DNA of 64,000 nt from QZLE01 sp033852135 (GCA_033852135.1 JAWSVB010000005.1:1-64000), one strand, 5' to 3'; shown: positions 1 through 9,476, counted from the stretch's first letter. Numbers and translations: made by a program. Notes: a model not told the origin generated them from the letters alone.

Positions 1-55
1 GGTGAGTCCATATATGACGTTTTTTGAGGTGCAAAAACTTAAATTTGTAGATTAT

Positions 56-160
56 TTTTTCAAGATCAAGGCGCAATTTGGTAAAAAGATGTTGAGTTTA
101 CGAATAGTAAACGACTCATTTTTTAACTAATTGCAACAAAGATATTGGAGAAATAAGCAC
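56..160 (+). repeat. Dispersed intergenic repeat, copy A
   Basis: About 105 bp with the same layout as copies at 6453-6540, 6561-6678 and 33486-33573. It begins TTTTTCAAGATCAAGGCGC, has a central hairpin (TGAG-TTTAC, loop GAATA, GTAAA-CGA-CTCA) flanked by AAAAA and TTTTTT tracts, continues TTGCAACAAAG and ends GAGAAATAAGCAC. The stem sequence differs from the other copies but still pairs. The right end lies 3 bp from the stop codon of the minus-strand gene that follows. Similarity to the other copies is seen directly; membership in a genome-wide family is inferred. Confidence 0.8.
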
Positions 161-163
161 GAA

Positions 164-2287
164 TTAATTTTTGTTGAAATCATAGGTCATCGAGAACTCT
201 GGCTTCTGGATAAAATACCCCTGCGCATAATGCACACCATTTTGCCAAAGTAGTGCCAAAGCAGATGCATCATCTACATAAGCACCAATCACTTTATAAC
301 CAATATCCTCACCATATTGAGTCAATGTCTTGAGTTGCATATGGTAACGTTGATCTCCAACTAAGTGGTGCATAAAGAGACGATTAAGCTTTAGATAGTC
401 ACCCGACACTTCACGCATAAGGCGCATCACCTGGGTACAGCTGTCGGCATCATTCTGTTTTAAAACTATCCGCTGTTTAAGCTGTTTAATCACTTCCGAA
501 AAACGGATTGCGTGTTTTAAGTTGGATGCGACATCATTCTCTTCAATCGCAAATGAAATGGTATTTGCTGGTAGCTCTAAAGAGGTTAATTTATCCTTTA
601 ACCACTTTACAAATGCTCCCCGTTTAAGGGTCTTGCCAGAAATATTTAAAGTTAAGCTTACTGGCTTACCATCTTTATATTTTCGGTGGGCAATATCAAC
701 TACTCTACGGGTCATCTCAATATCGATCTTCTCGATAATCCCTAGTTCATTCGCTGTTTGTAAAAACTGTTCTGGCAGAGTCTCACTACGGCGCATTCTG
801 AAGAGCACTTCATATTGAGGATTTGCTTCGCCATGCAGCGGAACCACAGGTTGGTAAACAATTCTAAACTCGCCGTTAGCTATAGTTTCCTGCCATTTTT
901 TCTGTTTAGCCCGAAACTTCTGCATGCGGATTTTTGGGCTTTGGATCTGATACAAATTCCCAGCGTTGGATGAGATATCGCTCGCAATCATATCTGCTTG
1001 AGATAATATTGCCGCCGATGCTATATCATCAACAAAAAAGCACGCCCCAATACTGAGTGTATTGCGAATCACTCTATTACTTATTAATACATCATGTTGT
1101 GCAACTGCGCTTTGCAATAGTTTAAAGAACTCAGCTAACTCTTCCTCATTGCGTCCGTAAGAGATCAATGAGAAGGTTTTATCGCTATATCGAGCCAAAA
1201 TATCCTGCGAGCTAAGCTTATCTGCAAGAATAGTCGACACCTCTTTTAGCAGGTAATCAAGCTCAAACGGTTCCATCTCACCTTGCATCTTTGCATAACC
1301 ATCAACGTATATTAAAGATACGGCAACCTCTGACTTACCGCTTTTAAATACGGAACCAGCATGTTCTAACTCACTCAGGAAGAATTCTCTATCCGGCAAC
1401 CCTGTGAGTTTATCTTTACGCTCTTGTGGAGCCTGATACTGACGTGAAAGTTTGGAACGGCGTAATAAAACACGACAAGAGTTTACGATTCTCTGTTCAC
1501 AAATTGGTTTTAATAAAAACTTATCTACAGAAAAATTAACCTTGCTTAATGGAGCATGCTGCGAGTCACTCTCACAAAGAAACAGCATGGGGATACCTGC
1601 GGCAAAACCGATTTGCTGACGAATAATCGCAGCCATTTCAACTCCGCTGCAGTGGTCTAATTCCATCTCAAATACCATCATATTTGGATGCCACTCATTT
1701 ACCATTTCAACAGCCGCTTCAGAGCCACAGACTTTAACATCTATTCCGAGAGCATTTAATTTATCTGCATATTCACTAGCATCACGACGCATATCATCTT
1801 CAACGATCAACACGCGTCCAATCTCTCTACGAGTATCGATAACTAGCTTGGAGATTGTGTGGGAAAACAGTTCATAATCAAGCGGAACCGGGAAAAACGC
1901 TTCACCACCAGCTCGCAAGGCTTTTATTCTGGTTTTTAAATTTGCTGAAGATGATAAAAATACAACAGGGGGAAGTGTTGAAGCATCATCTTGAATAACT
2001 TTTGAGATTTCAGATATATCAGTCTGATCATTTATTTTTACTACGACGGCAGCATACTGTTCCTCTTCTAATTGATGCATAAGTGCATCTACATCAAAAA
2101 CAGTTTCAACTGCGAAATTAAAAGACGCCATCCCAGCGATAAAGCCATCAGAAAACTTATTAGATAGGTCAACTAAGAGTACTTTTCGTGATAGACCTAC
2201 AAAAGAGACTACGGCTTGACGCTCTTGCACAGAAGCGATGTTCTCAGCTACGAGGCTGCTATCAACTATCTTTTTGCTTGAAGTCAT
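164..2287 (-). CDS. FimX-like degenerate dual-receiver GGDEF-EAL protein
   Basis: 707 aa, soluble, probably a c-di-GMP receptor rather than an enzyme. Residues about 35-150 form a degenerate receiver-like domain without the acidic pair. Residues about 157-275 form a second receiver that keeps IVEDD (161-165) and Lys260 but has Glu207 where the phosphoacceptor Asp should be. A GGDEF-type domain (about 291-450) carries YSDKT in place of GGDEF. The EAL-type domain (about 472-700) has EVL (493-495) for EAL and KQNDAD for DDFGTG. EVL and a dead GGDEF are also features of FimX, which controls type IV pili in Pseudomonas and Xanthomonas, and length is similar. Neither cyclase nor phosphodiesterase activity is expected. 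A PilZ gene lies at 27321-27689, but there are no pil genes in the window. The role in twitching is inferred. Confidence 0.75.
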   Translation of the reverse strand: MTSSKKIVDSSLVAENIASVQERQAVVSFVGLSRKVLLVDLSNKFSDGFIAGMASFNFAVETVFDVDALMHQLEEEQYAAVVVKINDQTDISEISKVIQDDASTLPPVVFLSSSANLKTRIKALRAGGEAFFPVPLDYELFSHTISKLVIDTRREIGRVLIVEDDMRRDASEYADKLNALGIDVKVCGSEAAVEMVNEWHPNMMVFEMELDHCSGVEMAAIIRQQIGFAAGIPMLFLCESDSQHAPLSKVNFSVDKFLLKPICEQRIVNSCRVLLRRSKLSRQYQAPQERKDKLTGLPDREFFLSELEHAGSVFKSGKSEVAVSLIYVDGYAKMQGEMEPFELDYLLKEVSTILADKLSSQDILARYSDKTFSLISYGRNEEELAEFFKLLQSAVAQHDVLISNRVIRNTLSIGACFFVDDIASAAILSQADMIASDISSNAGNLYQIQSPKIRMQKFRAKQKKWQETIANGEFRIVYQPVVPLHGEANPQYEVLFRMRRSETLPEQFLQTANELGIIEKIDIEMTRRVVDIAHRKYKDGKPVSLTLNISGKTLKRGAFVKWLKDKLTSLELPANTISFAIEENDVASNLKHAIRFSEVIKQLKQRIVLKQNDADSCTQVMRLMREVSGDYLKLNRLFMHHLVGDQRYHMQLKTLTQYGEDIGYKVIGAYVDDASALALLWQNGVHYAQGYFIQKPEFSMTYDFNKN

Positions 2288-2674
2288 TTTTCCCTCAAAT
2301 CATTATTATTTTTATTACTGGCAAGGTTTAAAATGTCCAAACTCTAAAACCAGCTTATTATTCTTTTTTATAAGTATATTTTGTGCCCAAGGAAATAGTA
2401 TTTACACACAACACTTTACACATATATGTAGCAACAGTTTTCCTAGTTCATCAATATAACACACAAAACAATTTTATCAATCTCTAATATATGAATTACG
2501 GATTAAAACTACGTCTCATTTATCACCAATTCCAAGCAAAACAAGTTGTAACCACAAAAAAATTAACAAATGTTATCCAATAGACATTTTGAAAAACCTA
2601 GGTGGAGAAACGACTGAGGTTCATCTAAATTTCATACTATGTAGTATAAAAAATGTAATTTTTGAGGAATAACC
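2288..2674. other. Divergent promoter region, no gene seen
   Basis: AT-rich spacer between the FimX-like gene and the acyl-CoA ligase, which are transcribed away from each other, so both promoters should lie here. The short reading frames in it have no ribosome binding site or recognisable product. The only structured site noticed is the palindrome at 2634-2647. Confidence 0.6.
2634..2647. promoter_or_regulatory. Palindromic candidate operator upstream of acyl-CoA ligase
   Basis: ATACTA-TG-TAGTAT, two perfect 6-bp arms around 2 bp, ending 27 bp before the ligase start. The size and place fit a repressor operator of the TetR or GntR type that often controls fatty-acid genes. No cognate regulator is in the window, so the function is inferred. 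Confidence 0.35.
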
Positions 2675-4315
2675 ATGACTACCGCAATTGACTGGCTTGA
2701 GAAGAGATCGCAACTTTCCCCTAATAATGTGGCTTTAATCGATTATGTAAACGATATCGGCAAAGAGATCACCTATAAAGAGTGGAATAAACAGGTTAAC
2801 CAAACCGCGCACTTTCTTCGAGACAAGCTTGGCCTACAAAAAGGGGACCGCATAGCTATTTTATCCAGCAATTGTGTTGAATACCTTGATGTACTGTACT
2901 CATGCAATAAACTCGGCACTATTTTGCAAAATCTAAACTGGAGACTTGCGGTTCCTGAATTAGAACACCTGATAAAAGATGTTAAGCCAAAAGCCCTGCT
3001 CTATAGCAATGATTTTATCGACCAAGTACAAAAGCTTAAAAAACGTGGTGATATAAGCATTGAGAACTTTGTAGCTTTTGAAGAGAAGGCACAAGATACC
3101 GACCATAACTTCTTTGAGCGTAATGCATTCCGCGATACAACTCCTGATGCCCCTGCCATTAGCGATCAACATCCATGGCTTTTATGTTACACCGGTGGCA
3201 CTACTGGTCTACCTAAAGCAGCTATACACACTTATGCCAATGTAGTTGCTAATGCAGTCAACACTATCACCTCATGGGAACTGCATTCACAAGATTGTGC
3301 AATTTTGAATGCCCCACTATTTCACACCGGTGGCTTACACGTATTTACCACACCACTGATATATTCCAGCGGTGCATCCATCATCTGTAAAGCATTTGAT
3401 GTCGAACAAACTTTTGACCTAGTTGCTGAAAAGAAAGCCACCGTATTCTTTGGTGTCCCCACCATGTTTGTCATGATGCAAAACCACCCGCGTTGGAAAG
3501 AAGCTGAATTCGATCACCTTAAATTCATCATCTGTGGCGGAGCACCATGTCCTCTCCCTGTATGTGAAAAATTCTGGGAAAAAAATGTCGACTTTAAAAC
3601 CGGCTATGGACTCACAGAGGCTGGTCCAAATACATTCTGGCTCCCTAGAGATCTGGTTCAAAGCAAACCAGGCAGCGTAGGTTTCCCATTAATGCATGTA
3701 GAAACCAGACTCGTAGATAGGAACGGGTTAGAGATCGAAGATGCAGGAATCCATGGAGAACTCTGGATTCGCGGTCCACACAGAACCCCAGGTTATAGAA
3801 ACAACCCTCAAGCCACTGAAGATGCTATTGATTCGGAAGGATGGCTGCATACTGGCGACCTTGCTAGTCGCGATGAAGATGGCTGCTACTATGTAGTTGG
3901 GCGTAAGAAAGAGATGTATATCTCTGGCGGAGAAAACATCTACCCACTTGAAATTGAAAGTCAATTACACACCCATCCAAGTATTGCTGAAGCAGCAATA
4001 TTCGGTGTACCACATAGAAAATGGGGTGAGGTTGGTCGCGCTGTAGTTGCCCTAAAACCTGATGAGAAAGCACCTTCAGAGCAAGAGCTTATCGATTGGC
4101 TTGCATCTAATATTGCTCACTACAAGGTTCCACACAGGGTGTTCTTCACTGAAGTATTACCTAAAACAGCTGCAGGAAAAATCAGTAAAACCACACTAAG
4201 AGAGATGTTCGGAGCTCTTGATGCTGACGATGACCGCAGAATAGGGAGAGAAGACGAACGCTTACCTCATCAAGCTAAAGAACGTCGTGGTGCGCACGCA
4301 TCTGACGAAACATAA
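2675..4315 (+). CDS. AMP-dependent acyl-CoA ligase (fatty-acyl-CoA synthetase type)
   Basis: 546 aa, ANL superfamily. It activates a carboxylic acid with ATP to an acyl-adenylate and then the CoA thioester in the cytoplasm. Visible motifs are the P-loop YTGGTTGLPK (172-181), GYGLTEAG (about 313), the hinge region GWLHTGDLA followed by GRKKEMYISGGENIYP, and the C-terminal catalytic Lys in AAGKIS. The start ATG has GAGGAAT 8 bp upstream. Length fits medium- or long-chain acyl-CoA ligases. The substrate cannot be read from sequence; aromatic or short-chain acids remain possible. It stands alone as a single gene. Confidence 0.88.
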   Translation: MTTAIDWLEKRSQLSPNNVALIDYVNDIGKEITYKEWNKQVNQTAHFLRDKLGLQKGDRIAILSSNCVEYLDVLYSCNKLGTILQNLNWRLAVPELEHLIKDVKPKALLYSNDFIDQVQKLKKRGDISIENFVAFEEKAQDTDHNFFERNAFRDTTPDAPAISDQHPWLLCYTGGTTGLPKAAIHTYANVVANAVNTITSWELHSQDCAILNAPLFHTGGLHVFTTPLIYSSGASIICKAFDVEQTFDLVAEKKATVFFGVPTMFVMMQNHPRWKEAEFDHLKFIICGGAPCPLPVCEKFWEKNVDFKTGYGLTEAGPNTFWLPRDLVQSKPGSVGFPLMHVETRLVDRNGLEIEDAGIHGELWIRGPHRTPGYRNNPQATEDAIDSEGWLHTGDLASRDEDGCYYVVGRKKEMYISGGENIYPLEIESQLHTHPSIAEAAIFGVPHRKWGEVGRAVVALKPDEKAPSEQELIDWLASNIAHYKVPHRVFFTEVLPKTAAGKISKTTLREMFGALDADDDRRIGREDERLPHQAKERRGAHASDET

Positions 4316-4340
4316 ACCAATTAAACTCTGAAACCATAAT

Positions 4341-4368
4341 AGCTGTACACACCTAGCTGCGTACAGCT
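4341..4368 (+). terminator. Hairpin downstream of acyl-CoA ligase
   Basis: AGCTGTAC and GTACAGCT form a perfect 8-bp stem around a 12-nt loop, 25 bp after the ligase stop. There is no clear T-run, so it may be a weak terminator or an RNA 3-prime protector. Confidence 0.4.
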
Positions 4369-4607
4369 TACCCCTTCATTTAATCCTTATTGAACTTCTA
4401 TTCGCTCCAGCTATCTGAAAAACAGGTGTTTTCATACCATTTAAAAAATAGGGATGAGAATGCACACAGTAATTAGCAATACTTTCATATATATAATAAA
4501 ATATACTTTATCTGTACTAACCTCGCAGATGCAAATATCAAGTGTATCTGCTGACTCAGGTTAAAACAGGGACAGATAGTGGTATAACCTTCTCATAACC
4601 ACTTTTC

Positions 4608-6362
4608 ATGATGAAAAAGTACAGGATGTTTATAGTGCATAAATTCAAAATTTCACCTTTGAAATCAACCTTCACCATTGCCAGCCTTATTTTTATGGCT
4701 CTAGTTGTTGGTTCATGCACCTTGACTCAGCTTGGGTTCAAATCACCAGAACCCAAACAAACAGAATCTTACGCCATCTCCGTTGATGCAAAACCGGCAC
4801 TCATTGGGCCAACCATTCCCAGTTCAATTCTGCAACAACGCAACTTAGATGCTATCTCCTCCAATAAAACACTTTTAAAGCCTAAAGCTCAAACTGCAGC
4901 TATCGATAAATTTGCAACAAAACCGATACAGATAGTTGTAGAGCCTACTGATCTTTGGGAGCGTGTTAGAAAAGGTTTTCGCCTTAAACACCCGATAAAC
5001 AACCGCGTAATGGCCGAGCTGCGCTATTTTAAACGCCATAAAAGCTATATCAGCAGAATTTCCAAACGCGCCAACATGTATCTATATCACATTGTCGAAG
5101 AGGCTGAAAAACGCAATATTCCACTTGAAATAGCACTGCTCCCAGTAGTTGAAAGTGCATTTCAACCTTTTGCATACTCCCATGGGCGCGCTTCAGGAAT
5201 TTGGCAATTCATACCCTCAACCGGAAAAATCTACGGCCTTGAGCAAAACTGGTGGTACGACGGTAGACGCGACATAATTGCATCCACAGATGCAGCTCTA
5301 ACATACTTAGAAAGGCTAGCGAAAAGATTTGATGGTGATTGGCTTCACGCCCTAGCATCCTATAATTCCGGTGGCGGAACCGTTAATAAAGCTATTCGTC
5401 GTAATAAGAAAAAAGGGCGTGCAACTGACTACTGGAACCTGTCTCTACCGAAAGAGACCGAGGCATATGTCCCTAGGTTAATCGCTTTTTGTATGTTGAT
5501 CGATAACCCAGAAAAGTACGATGTCACTTTGGACAGCCTTAATAACAAACCTTATTTTTCTGCTGTTGACCTGAAAACACAGATAGATCTTTCGTTAGCC
5601 GCTGACCTTGCAGGAATATCTACCGCTGAGATTTACAAACTAAATCCTGGTTATAACCGCTGGGCAACACCTCCTAATGGCCCGCATAGATTAGCCTTGC
5701 CGGTTGGTAAAATTGATAGTTTTAATAAAAAACTAAGCGAAGTTCCGAAAGAGAAGCATGTGCGCTGGGTAAGGCATAAAATTAAATCTGGCGAGGCTCT
5801 ACTCAGTATTGCTAAAAAATATGACACCACTGTCAATGTCATCCGCAAAGCCAATAACATCTCCGGCAACAGTATCCGTGCGGGTAAACACTTAGTAATT
5901 CCAGTGTCGCTTAAATCAGACCAGGAATACACTTACAGCATCAGCCAGCGTAAAAAAGGTGTTATCAATAAAGCTCGCAACAGCTCATCCCTAGTACATA
6001 TCGTTAAACGGGGTGACACACTTTGGGATATCGCACAAAAATACAAAGTATCAGTTGGCAGCATCACCCGCTTAAATAAGATCTCCCCAAGAGATACCCT
6101 TAAAAACGGGCAAAAGTTAGCCATTAAACCTGGGCCTAAAACCCCAAGGCAATACCTAAGCGGAACACCTGGATCAATTACCAAAAAGGTCACCTATACA
6201 GTACGCAGAGGCGACTCTTTAGATCGCATCGCGCGCAAATTTAAGGTATCAGTAAAAGATATTCAAAACTGGAACAATAAGGCGCGTTCTAAAAAGTATC
6301 TGCAACCTGGTCAGCGCTTAAAGATATATGTAGATATAGCCAGTCAGTCTGAAACAGCATAA
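4608..6362 (+). CDS. mltD: Membrane-bound lytic murein transglycosylase D-like lipoprotein with three LysM domains
   Basis: 584 aa. It cleaves the MurNAc-GlcNAc bond of peptidoglycan in the periplasm, forming 1,6-anhydro-MurNAc. The N-terminus has a hydrophobic stretch ending VVGSC, a lipobox with the lipidated Cys at 37. The SLT domain (about 150-310) shows the catalytic Glu182 in VVESAFQPFAYS, then GRASGIWQF and ALASYNSGGG. Three LysM peptidoglycan-binding repeats follow at about 392-435, 465-510 and 528-575, the last two carrying the RGD-L/S pattern. Domain order matches MltD. The start is uncertain: no clear ribosome binding site precedes MMKK, and an internal ATG at codon 7 is possible. 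It is a single gene with a 290-bp leader. Confidence 0.88.
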   Translation: MMKKYRMFIVHKFKISPLKSTFTIASLIFMALVVGSCTLTQLGFKSPEPKQTESYAISVDAKPALIGPTIPSSILQQRNLDAISSNKTLLKPKAQTAAIDKFATKPIQIVVEPTDLWERVRKGFRLKHPINNRVMAELRYFKRHKSYISRISKRANMYLYHIVEEAEKRNIPLEIALLPVVESAFQPFAYSHGRASGIWQFIPSTGKIYGLEQNWWYDGRRDIIASTDAALTYLERLAKRFDGDWLHALASYNSGGGTVNKAIRRNKKKGRATDYWNLSLPKETEAYVPRLIAFCMLIDNPEKYDVTLDSLNNKPYFSAVDLKTQIDLSLAADLAGISTAEIYKLNPGYNRWATPPNGPHRLALPVGKIDSFNKKLSEVPKEKHVRWVRHKIKSGEALLSIAKKYDTTVNVIRKANNISGNSIRAGKHLVIPVSLKSDQEYTYSISQRKKGVINKARNSSSLVHIVKRGDTLWDIAQKYKVSVGSITRLNKISPRDTLKNGQKLAIKPGPKTPRQYLSGTPGSITKKVTYTVRRGDSLDRIARKFKVSVKDIQNWNNKARSKKYLQPGQRLKIYVDIASQSETA

Positions 6363-6452
6363 GAAAATACACTTCACCCCATCAGAAAATAATAGTTTCT
6401 GATTCAGATGGTCCATTTAGTAAATTCGAAATAGAATTAAATGTGTAAAACA

Positions 6453-6540
6453 TTTTTTCAAGATCAAGGCGTGATTTATTAAAAAGATGTTGAGCTTACG
6501 AATAGTAAGCGACTCATTTTTTAATGAGTCGCAACACAAC
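6453..6540 (+). repeat. Dispersed intergenic repeat, copy B
   Basis: Begins TTTTTTCAAGATCAAGGCGTG and contains the hairpin TGAG-CTTAC, loop GAATA, GTAAG-CGA-CTCA, flanked by TTAAAAA and TTTTTTAA. The right part can also fold another way: GTCGCAA pairs with TTGCGAC just downstream (to 6547). It lies directly before copy D, forming a tandem pair between two convergent genes. Confidence 0.8.
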
Positions 6541-6560
6541 TTGCGACTTAATTCGCAGGG

Positions 6561-6678
6561 TATTTTTTCTAAGACAAGGTGCTTCTTTTATGAAAACAGG
6601 GAAGCCTTATGAAGGAGCATGCTTTAGCATGTGACTGAATAAGCCTGGAGCTATAACACAGTATTAGGGAAAATAAAC
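6561..6678 (+). repeat. Dispersed intergenic repeat, divergent copy D
   Basis: It starts TATTTTTTCTAAGACAAGGTGC, matching the start of copy A with few changes. The middle is a different but equally placed hairpin (CTTAT, GGAGCATGC, loop TTTA, GCATG, ATAAG). It ends AACACAGTATTAGGGAAAATAAAC, like the tail of copy A. The end lies 6 bp from the stop codon of ptsP. It is more diverged than copies A to C, so assignment is less certain. Confidence 0.6.
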
Positions 6679-6684
6679 TAGAAT

Positions 6685-8952
6685 TTATTTACCGGCGCGC
6701 AGAAGACCTCCTAGTCCAGCTTCCTCTAAGGCATTATGCAGCAACTTTCTGATCTCAATCGGGCTATCGAGTAATAATGCCTTATCCAGCAGATCCTCTG
6801 CTCTTGATTTTGAGATAGTGCGAATAACCCACTTAATTCGGTTAATGCTAGATGACGCCATACTCAGTCCATCTATACCCATAGCAAAAAGCAAGATCGC
6901 TGCCGCAGGGTCTGAAGCCATAGTTCCACAGACACACACAGGCTTGCCTGCTCTTTGGCCTGCATCTGCAACTTGCAGGATTGCTCGTAAAACAGCAGGG
7001 TGTAATTCATCATACAGATCAGCAACACGAGAGTTATTTCTATCAACTGCCATTAAGTATTGGGTAAGGTCATTACTACCGATAGACAAAAAATCTACCC
7101 GGCGCGCCATTGCATCAGCAAGATACACCGCTGACGGCACCTCAATCATAACCCCAACTTTAGGCTTAACTACAGACACACCTTCATCCTGCAGCTCTTT
7201 AGTTACCCTATCCAGCAAAGTTATAGACTCATCAAGCTCTGACAAGCAACTTACCATAGGGAACAATACATGCAGATTTCCCAAACCGACATTTGCTAAA
7301 AGCATAGAGCGCAATTGAGTAGCAAAAATCTCCGGGTGATCTAATGTAACCCTGATTCCACGCCAGCCAAGGAAAGGGTTATCCTCAACAATGGGGAAAT
7401 ATGGCAACGCCTTATCGCCACCAATGTCCAAAGTTCTTAATACTACCTGGTGCGGGAAACATGGTTCCAATATCTCTCGATATAGCTCGGTTTGCTCTCT
7501 TTCCCCAGGGAACCTATCGCGGGTCATAAATGGAAACTCGGTACGATGCAATCCAATACCTTCGGAACCACTCTCAAGAGCGTAATTAATATCCGAGATC
7601 AATCCTGTATTGGAATATAGTTCTACCCTAGTACCATCAGGACTCTCAGCCTGTAGCTCTTTCAACTCTCCAAGACTTAGAGAGAGCTCTTCCTCTTCTT
7701 TTATTAACCTGTTGTATTCACGTACAACCGTTCTTGGTGGATCGAGATAGCATCTACCACTATAGCCATCAACGATCATGCGCCTGCCGTCGACAAGATT
7801 CAGCGGCAACTCGCTAACGCCCATAACTGAAGGTATTCCAAGAGCTCGAGCCAGAATAGCAACATGGGATGTTACCGAGCCTTTAGTGCAAACAACCCCA
7901 GATAATTTATTACGCGGAATCTCAGCCAACTGCGCCGGGGTTATATCCTCACCAACAAGAATTGTCCCCTTGGGATATTTTGGCTTTACCTTAACATCAT
8001 CAAGAAGATGCATCAGCACCCTCTTACCCAGCCCTTTTACATCACTCGATCTCTCACGCAGATATGGATCATCCATATCTTCAAATGCCCGCACGTGCTC
8101 CAAAATAGTGTCGCGGAATGCTGCACCAGCCCACTTATTACCGTGCTTAATCCTGTCGATAGTATCATCGATAAGGCTTCCTGTTTCCAACATCCCAACA
8201 TAGGCATCGAATACTAGCCGATCATCGTCAGCGAGATGCCCTGTCATCTTATTACTTATATCTCTTATTTCATCCCGCGCAGCACCAATAGCAGTCATGA
8301 TGGCATCTATCTCATCCTGCTGATTCTTAACCTCTCTATCGGTGATCCCTTTAAGGCTTATTGCTACTTGAGATATGACCGCGCTACCAATAACTATTCC
8401 AGTTCCGCCAGCGACACCGCGCATTGCCAAAACGCGAGCTTTCTTCCCTTTCTGCAACTCTTTAATACTACTGCTGATCTCACTCAGAGAGATCACATTG
8501 GCCAACTGAGCCATCAGAGTAATTAGTAGAGATACTTCATCCTCAGTAAAAATTCGTGTCTGTTCATTCTGAACAACTGCAACACCAACTGCTTTACGGT
8601 GATGTATAATTGGAACCCCAAGAAACGAGCGAAACTGTTCCTCTCCTGTACCGGGGATATATCTAAAATTAGGGTGATCAACGGCATCTGAAAGATTTAT
8701 TGGCTCAGACCTTTTGGCAACTAAACTGACTAAACCTTCATCATCAGCCAGACATGCTTTGCCAACAGCTCCAGGGTTTAACCCTACAGAAGCCATAAGG
8801 ACAAAGTTTTCAGTATCCGGTTGCTTCAAGTAGATCGAGCTTACGTCAACATCAAGTAGTTCGGCTACTCTGGTGACAATGATGCTTAACCCCGTTGAAA
8901 GGTCATCAACTGCATCAGCTTCATTTATTATTCTATCTAGTGATTTAAGCAT
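6685..8952 (-). CDS. ptsP: PEP-protein phosphotransferase of the nitrogen PTS (enzyme I-Ntr)
   Basis: 755 aa. It autophosphorylates with phosphoenolpyruvate and passes the phosphate to NPr (PtsO), a regulatory chain for nitrogen/carbon balance and K+ uptake. The N-terminal GAF domain (about 1-150) is the mark of PtsP as opposed to sugar enzyme I. The enzyme I-type region carries the phospho-His loop (GSVTSHVAILARALGIPS, about residue 355). The C-terminal PEP-binding barrel shows SIGSNDLTQYLMAVDR and the Cys of VCVCGTMASDP. The usual GEMA is GTMA here. It begins 38 bp after rppH, the usual gammaproteobacterial pair. Confidence 0.95.
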   Translation of the reverse strand: MLKSLDRIINEADAVDDLSTGLSIIVTRVAELLDVDVSSIYLKQPDTENFVLMASVGLNPGAVGKACLADDEGLVSLVAKRSEPINLSDAVDHPNFRYIPGTGEEQFRSFLGVPIIHHRKAVGVAVVQNEQTRIFTEDEVSLLITLMAQLANVISLSEISSSIKELQKGKKARVLAMRGVAGGTGIVIGSAVISQVAISLKGITDREVKNQQDEIDAIMTAIGAARDEIRDISNKMTGHLADDDRLVFDAYVGMLETGSLIDDTIDRIKHGNKWAGAAFRDTILEHVRAFEDMDDPYLRERSSDVKGLGKRVLMHLLDDVKVKPKYPKGTILVGEDITPAQLAEIPRNKLSGVVCTKGSVTSHVAILARALGIPSVMGVSELPLNLVDGRRMIVDGYSGRCYLDPPRTVVREYNRLIKEEEELSLSLGELKELQAESPDGTRVELYSNTGLISDINYALESGSEGIGLHRTEFPFMTRDRFPGEREQTELYREILEPCFPHQVVLRTLDIGGDKALPYFPIVEDNPFLGWRGIRVTLDHPEIFATQLRSMLLANVGLGNLHVLFPMVSCLSELDESITLLDRVTKELQDEGVSVVKPKVGVMIEVPSAVYLADAMARRVDFLSIGSNDLTQYLMAVDRNNSRVADLYDELHPAVLRAILQVADAGQRAGKPVCVCGTMASDPAAAILLFAMGIDGLSMASSSINRIKWVIRTISKSRAEDLLDKALLLDSPIEIRKLLHNALEEAGLGGLLRAGK

Positions 8953-8990
8953 TCAATCAGCCATTTTATTAAAACTATAATTTAATAAAT

Positions 8991-9476
8991 CTACTCAAAA
9001 TATTGCGCCATTACATTTTTGGCAAAAAAATCTAAAGCCTGGGTATATACATTCTTCTTAAAGGAAACCACTTCTTTAAGTGGGTGCCAATAATCTACCC
9101 AGCGCCAACCATCAAATTCTGGTGAATCAGTTGCATCGATTTTAATATCCTGGTCATCAGTTAATAACCTAAGTAGAAACCAAACCTGTTTTTGCCCGAT
9201 ACATAATGGAAATTGATGTTGTCTAATAAGGTTTTGTGGAAGATCGTATTTTAACCAGCCATCGGTTCGAGTGAGAATTTTTACACACTCTTTTTCTAGG
9301 CCGATCTCCTCTTTTAACTCTCTATATAAAGCATCTTCTGGAGATTCATCTTTACGAATCCCCCCCTGCGGAAACTGCCAGGAATTCTGCCCTATGCGGC
9401 GCGCCCATAAGACATGATTATCCTTATTCAGCAGAACAATACCTACATTCGGCCTATAACCATCAGAGTCAATCAC
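8991..9476 (-). CDS. rppH: RNA pyrophosphohydrolase
   Basis: 161 aa, cytoplasmic Nudix enzyme that removes pyrophosphate from 5-prime triphosphorylated mRNA and so triggers RNase E decay. The complete Nudix box GGIRKDESPEDALYRELKEE is seen, followed by IGL. The N-terminus (MIDSDGYRPNVGIVLLNKD) and the WQFPQGG segment are typical of RppH. Length matches the family. First gene of the rppH-ptsP unit; its promoter should be in the divergent region to the right. Confidence 0.95.
   Translation of the reverse strand: MIDSDGYRPNVGIVLLNKDNHVLWARRIGQNSWQFPQGGIRKDESPEDALYRELKEEIGLEKECVKILTRTDGWLKYDLPQNLIRQHQFPLCIGQKQVWFLLRLLTDDQDIKIDATDSPEFDGWRWVDYWHPLKEVVSFKKNVYTQALDFFAKNVMAQYFE

Noticed and set aside
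1..14. 14 bp at the left edge identical to a segment near 12970
   Set aside because: The second copy is inside a coding region with no extended similarity; chance match.
6818..8526. Several plus-strand frames (up to 166 aa) opposite ptsP
   Set aside because: They are antisense shadows of a clear ptsP reading frame, with no ribosome binding sites or recognisable products.
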